Shown: positions 19,701 to 20,879 of the stretch, piece after piece | Layout of the letters: each line of letters starts with the position of its first letter | How positions within the stretch are numbered: position 1 is the stretch's first letter | Notes under the pieces: generated by a model | The model's database searches: none | The model's input: the letters and a program-made list of their open reading frames with translations, nothing else | Told to the model about the DNA's origin: nothing | From: a virus | Direction: 5' to 3' (one strand) | Length of the DNA: 20,879 nt | Virus record (IMG/VR): IMGVR_UViG_3300034954_000236 | Span: 1-20,879 of that record | Program-made: the position numbers and the translations under genes

Positions 19701-20879
19701 GTGTCTGCATATTATTATCCAGAAGGAAGTTTTGGACCTATCTGTGACGTAATCCTCCCAGAGGTAGTGACAGGTCCATATCTACCGTCCGAACTTAGGG
19801 ACAGGGAGGAGGATGATGGCATCTCTGTAATCGAAGATCCTAGAACTGATATCCCTGGAACTCCTGACGGTGAGTACATGCCAAGATTTTTTCCAGGGTT
19901 ACCAAGATTCAAAAGACAAAAATGTAAGGTAAGAGAAGATGGAACTTTCTATGACTGTGAGTATGAATATGATTTACCTGTTAATTGGGATTGTGAAGGA
20001 CTAAACCCTCCTAAAGAAGGTTGTGCAGGATTCTTTCCAACACCCAACTTTGATTTTGATCCTTCTTTCTTTACACCTATCATTGGTCCTGACTCTTGTA
20101 TCTCTTGGGATCCAGAAATTAATATCAAACCGATCAAGTATTATAAACCGAATGGTCTAACGATCACAAAGTATAGAAAACAAAGATCTACTCCACTAAC
20201 ATATCCTGTCACCAGTGAAACACAGGAAACTATTGTTGAGAATGATTTGACTGTGCAGTTTGACTCTACAGGTTCCAATCTTATTGTCACAGGAACTGCA
20301 GGTAATGGTAGAGTTGCACTGCAACTAGATTGGGATGACAGTCTGAAGACTGCACAGACTGCTTTAGGAAAGATTGAGGTCAATGGTCTTACATTCTTAC
20401 AACACTACTGTAGAAACGTTGCAGACCTCTCTCCTACGCTCTCTGGCACCTCTCTGATGAGTTGGGGATCTGGAGCAGGTGAGCGTGGAGGGTTTAAAAA
20501 ACCTGTTGAACATGATGGTATTGGTAATCAATATATTGCTTTTGGATCTGCGGGTACTTCTCCATTCAACTCTCTACAATCTACGAGAACTGCTACAGTC
20601 AATTTAGATCTGTCAGATGCAAATGTATTATTTGTGTATGCGATCATGGGTAATGATAAGAACGGTGGGGAGAGAGTTAACGATCCAGGTGAAGGACTTA
20701 AAGTAGTCTGGCCAAATGGAGATACAACTTCTTTTGATGGATTAGAATCGTATCAAGATAGTGATCAAAGTAGAAGCACTTGGGATCAACGTAACTCCAA
20801 GTTTAGATACTGTGAGACTCGTATTCCAAATGCTTATAGAACTTCTAATGTAAATGTACAGTTCAAACAAACTCTCACA
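19701..20879 (+). CDS. large virion structural (tail-fibre-like) protein, 5' part
   Basis: This frame is open from GTG 19701 to the window end, 393 codons without a stop, so the gene continues. The N-terminus (YYYPEGSFGPICDVILPE) matches the opening of large cyanophage structural proteins as I recall them. A Cys-containing region follows (QKCKVREDGTFYDCEYEYD, FFPTPNFDFDPSFF), then a beta-rich Ser/Thr/Gly region (LIVTGTAGNGRVALQLDW, ATVNLDLSDANVLFVYAIMG) like a carbohydrate-binding fold. GTG is the only plausible start: a TAG lies in frame at 19674 and no ATG or TTG intervenes. There is no ribosome binding site. Role as a tail or host-recognition protein is inference. Confidence 0.85.
   Translation, partial: MSAYYYPEGSFGPICDVILPEVVTGPYLPSELRDREEDDGISVIEDPRTDIPGTPDGEYMPRFFPGLPRFKRQKCKVREDGTFYDCEYEYDLPVNWDCEGLNPPKEGCAGFFPTPNFDFDPSFFTPIIGPDSCISWDPEINIKPIKYYKPNGLTITKYRKQRSTPLTYPVTSETQETIVENDLTVQFDSTGSNLIVTGTAGNGRVALQLDWDDSLKTAQTALGKIEVNGLTFLQHYCRNVADLSPTLSGTSLMSWGSGAGERGGFKKPVEHDGIGNQYIAFGSAGTSPFNSLQSTRTATVNLDLSDANVLFVYAIMGNDKNGGERVNDPGEGLKVVWPNGDTTSFDGLESYQDSDQSRSTWDQRNSKFRYCETRIPNAYRTSNVNVQFKQTLT

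Noticed and set aside
1-20879. CRISPR arrays, insertion sequences or integrase/attachment sites
   Set aside because: No spaced direct repeats, transposase motifs or integrase genes were seen; the tRNA is not accompanied by an integrase.

Overview
The window comes from a T4-like myovirus that infects marine cyanobacteria, most likely a Synechococcus cyanophage. The evidence is a T4-type primase, E. coli-like class Ia nrdA/nrdB, a phage-type talC, three high-light-inducible (hli) genes and an intact psbA for the photosystem II D1 protein. T4-late-type promoter boxes (TATAAATA, CTAAATA, ATAAATA) and near-consensus host sigma70 promoters occur together. All genes I can support are on the + strand. 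They are tightly packed, with many ATGA or TAATG stop/start overlaps, and many encode proteins under 60 residues.

Region 1 (1-8684) is a block of conserved cyanophage genes that look virion- or morphogenesis-related. It begins with the 3' end of an unidentified gene and a DUF4385 protein. Next come a 461-aa protein with a possible PD-(D/E)XK-like core, a protein carrying all the main motifs of the DNA/RNA ligase nucleotidyltransferase fold, and a cytidylyltransferase-like protein whose N-terminus resembles the T4 capsid-targeting peptide. These are followed by a Ser/Lys-rich protein, two small basic Cys-motif proteins, an Ig-like virion protein behind a late promoter, and three coupled genes ending in a coiled-coil plus membrane-anchor protein.

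Region 2 (8643-13253) opens with a host-type promoter (TTGACA-N17-TATCAT) and holds primase, nrdA, nrdB and a small ORF. This is the DNA replication and dNTP supply module.

Region 3 (13254-16805) is a set of small accessory genes. It has a late promoter and a glutamine-II ('downstream peptide') riboswitch-like leader ahead of a 54-aa peptide gene, then a DUF4278 microprotein. A terminator is interleaved with promoters ahead of talC. After talC come a GIY-YIG-like nuclease, a strong host-type promoter, a small CDS whose 3' end runs into a tRNA-Arg(UCU), and more small ORFs ending at a terminator.

Region 4 (16806-19700) is the photosynthesis/host-takeover cassette: a 2OG-Fe(II) oxygenase-like gene, a perfect-consensus sigma70 promoter, hli-hli-hli, three small membrane-type ORFs, then psbA with a dual promoter and a structured leader of about 150 nt. 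A strong terminator ends the cassette. Region 5 (19701-20879) is the start of a large structural protein gene, open to the window's right edge, with a late promoter box embedded in the psbA terminator.

Together the genes suggest an infection programme that keeps photosystem II running (psbA, hli), diverts carbon to pentose phosphate (talC), makes dNTPs (nrdAB) and may sense glutamine. The least understood part is the nuclease-like / ligase-like / nucleotidylyltransferase trio at 518-4056, the third of which may be packaged in the capsid.
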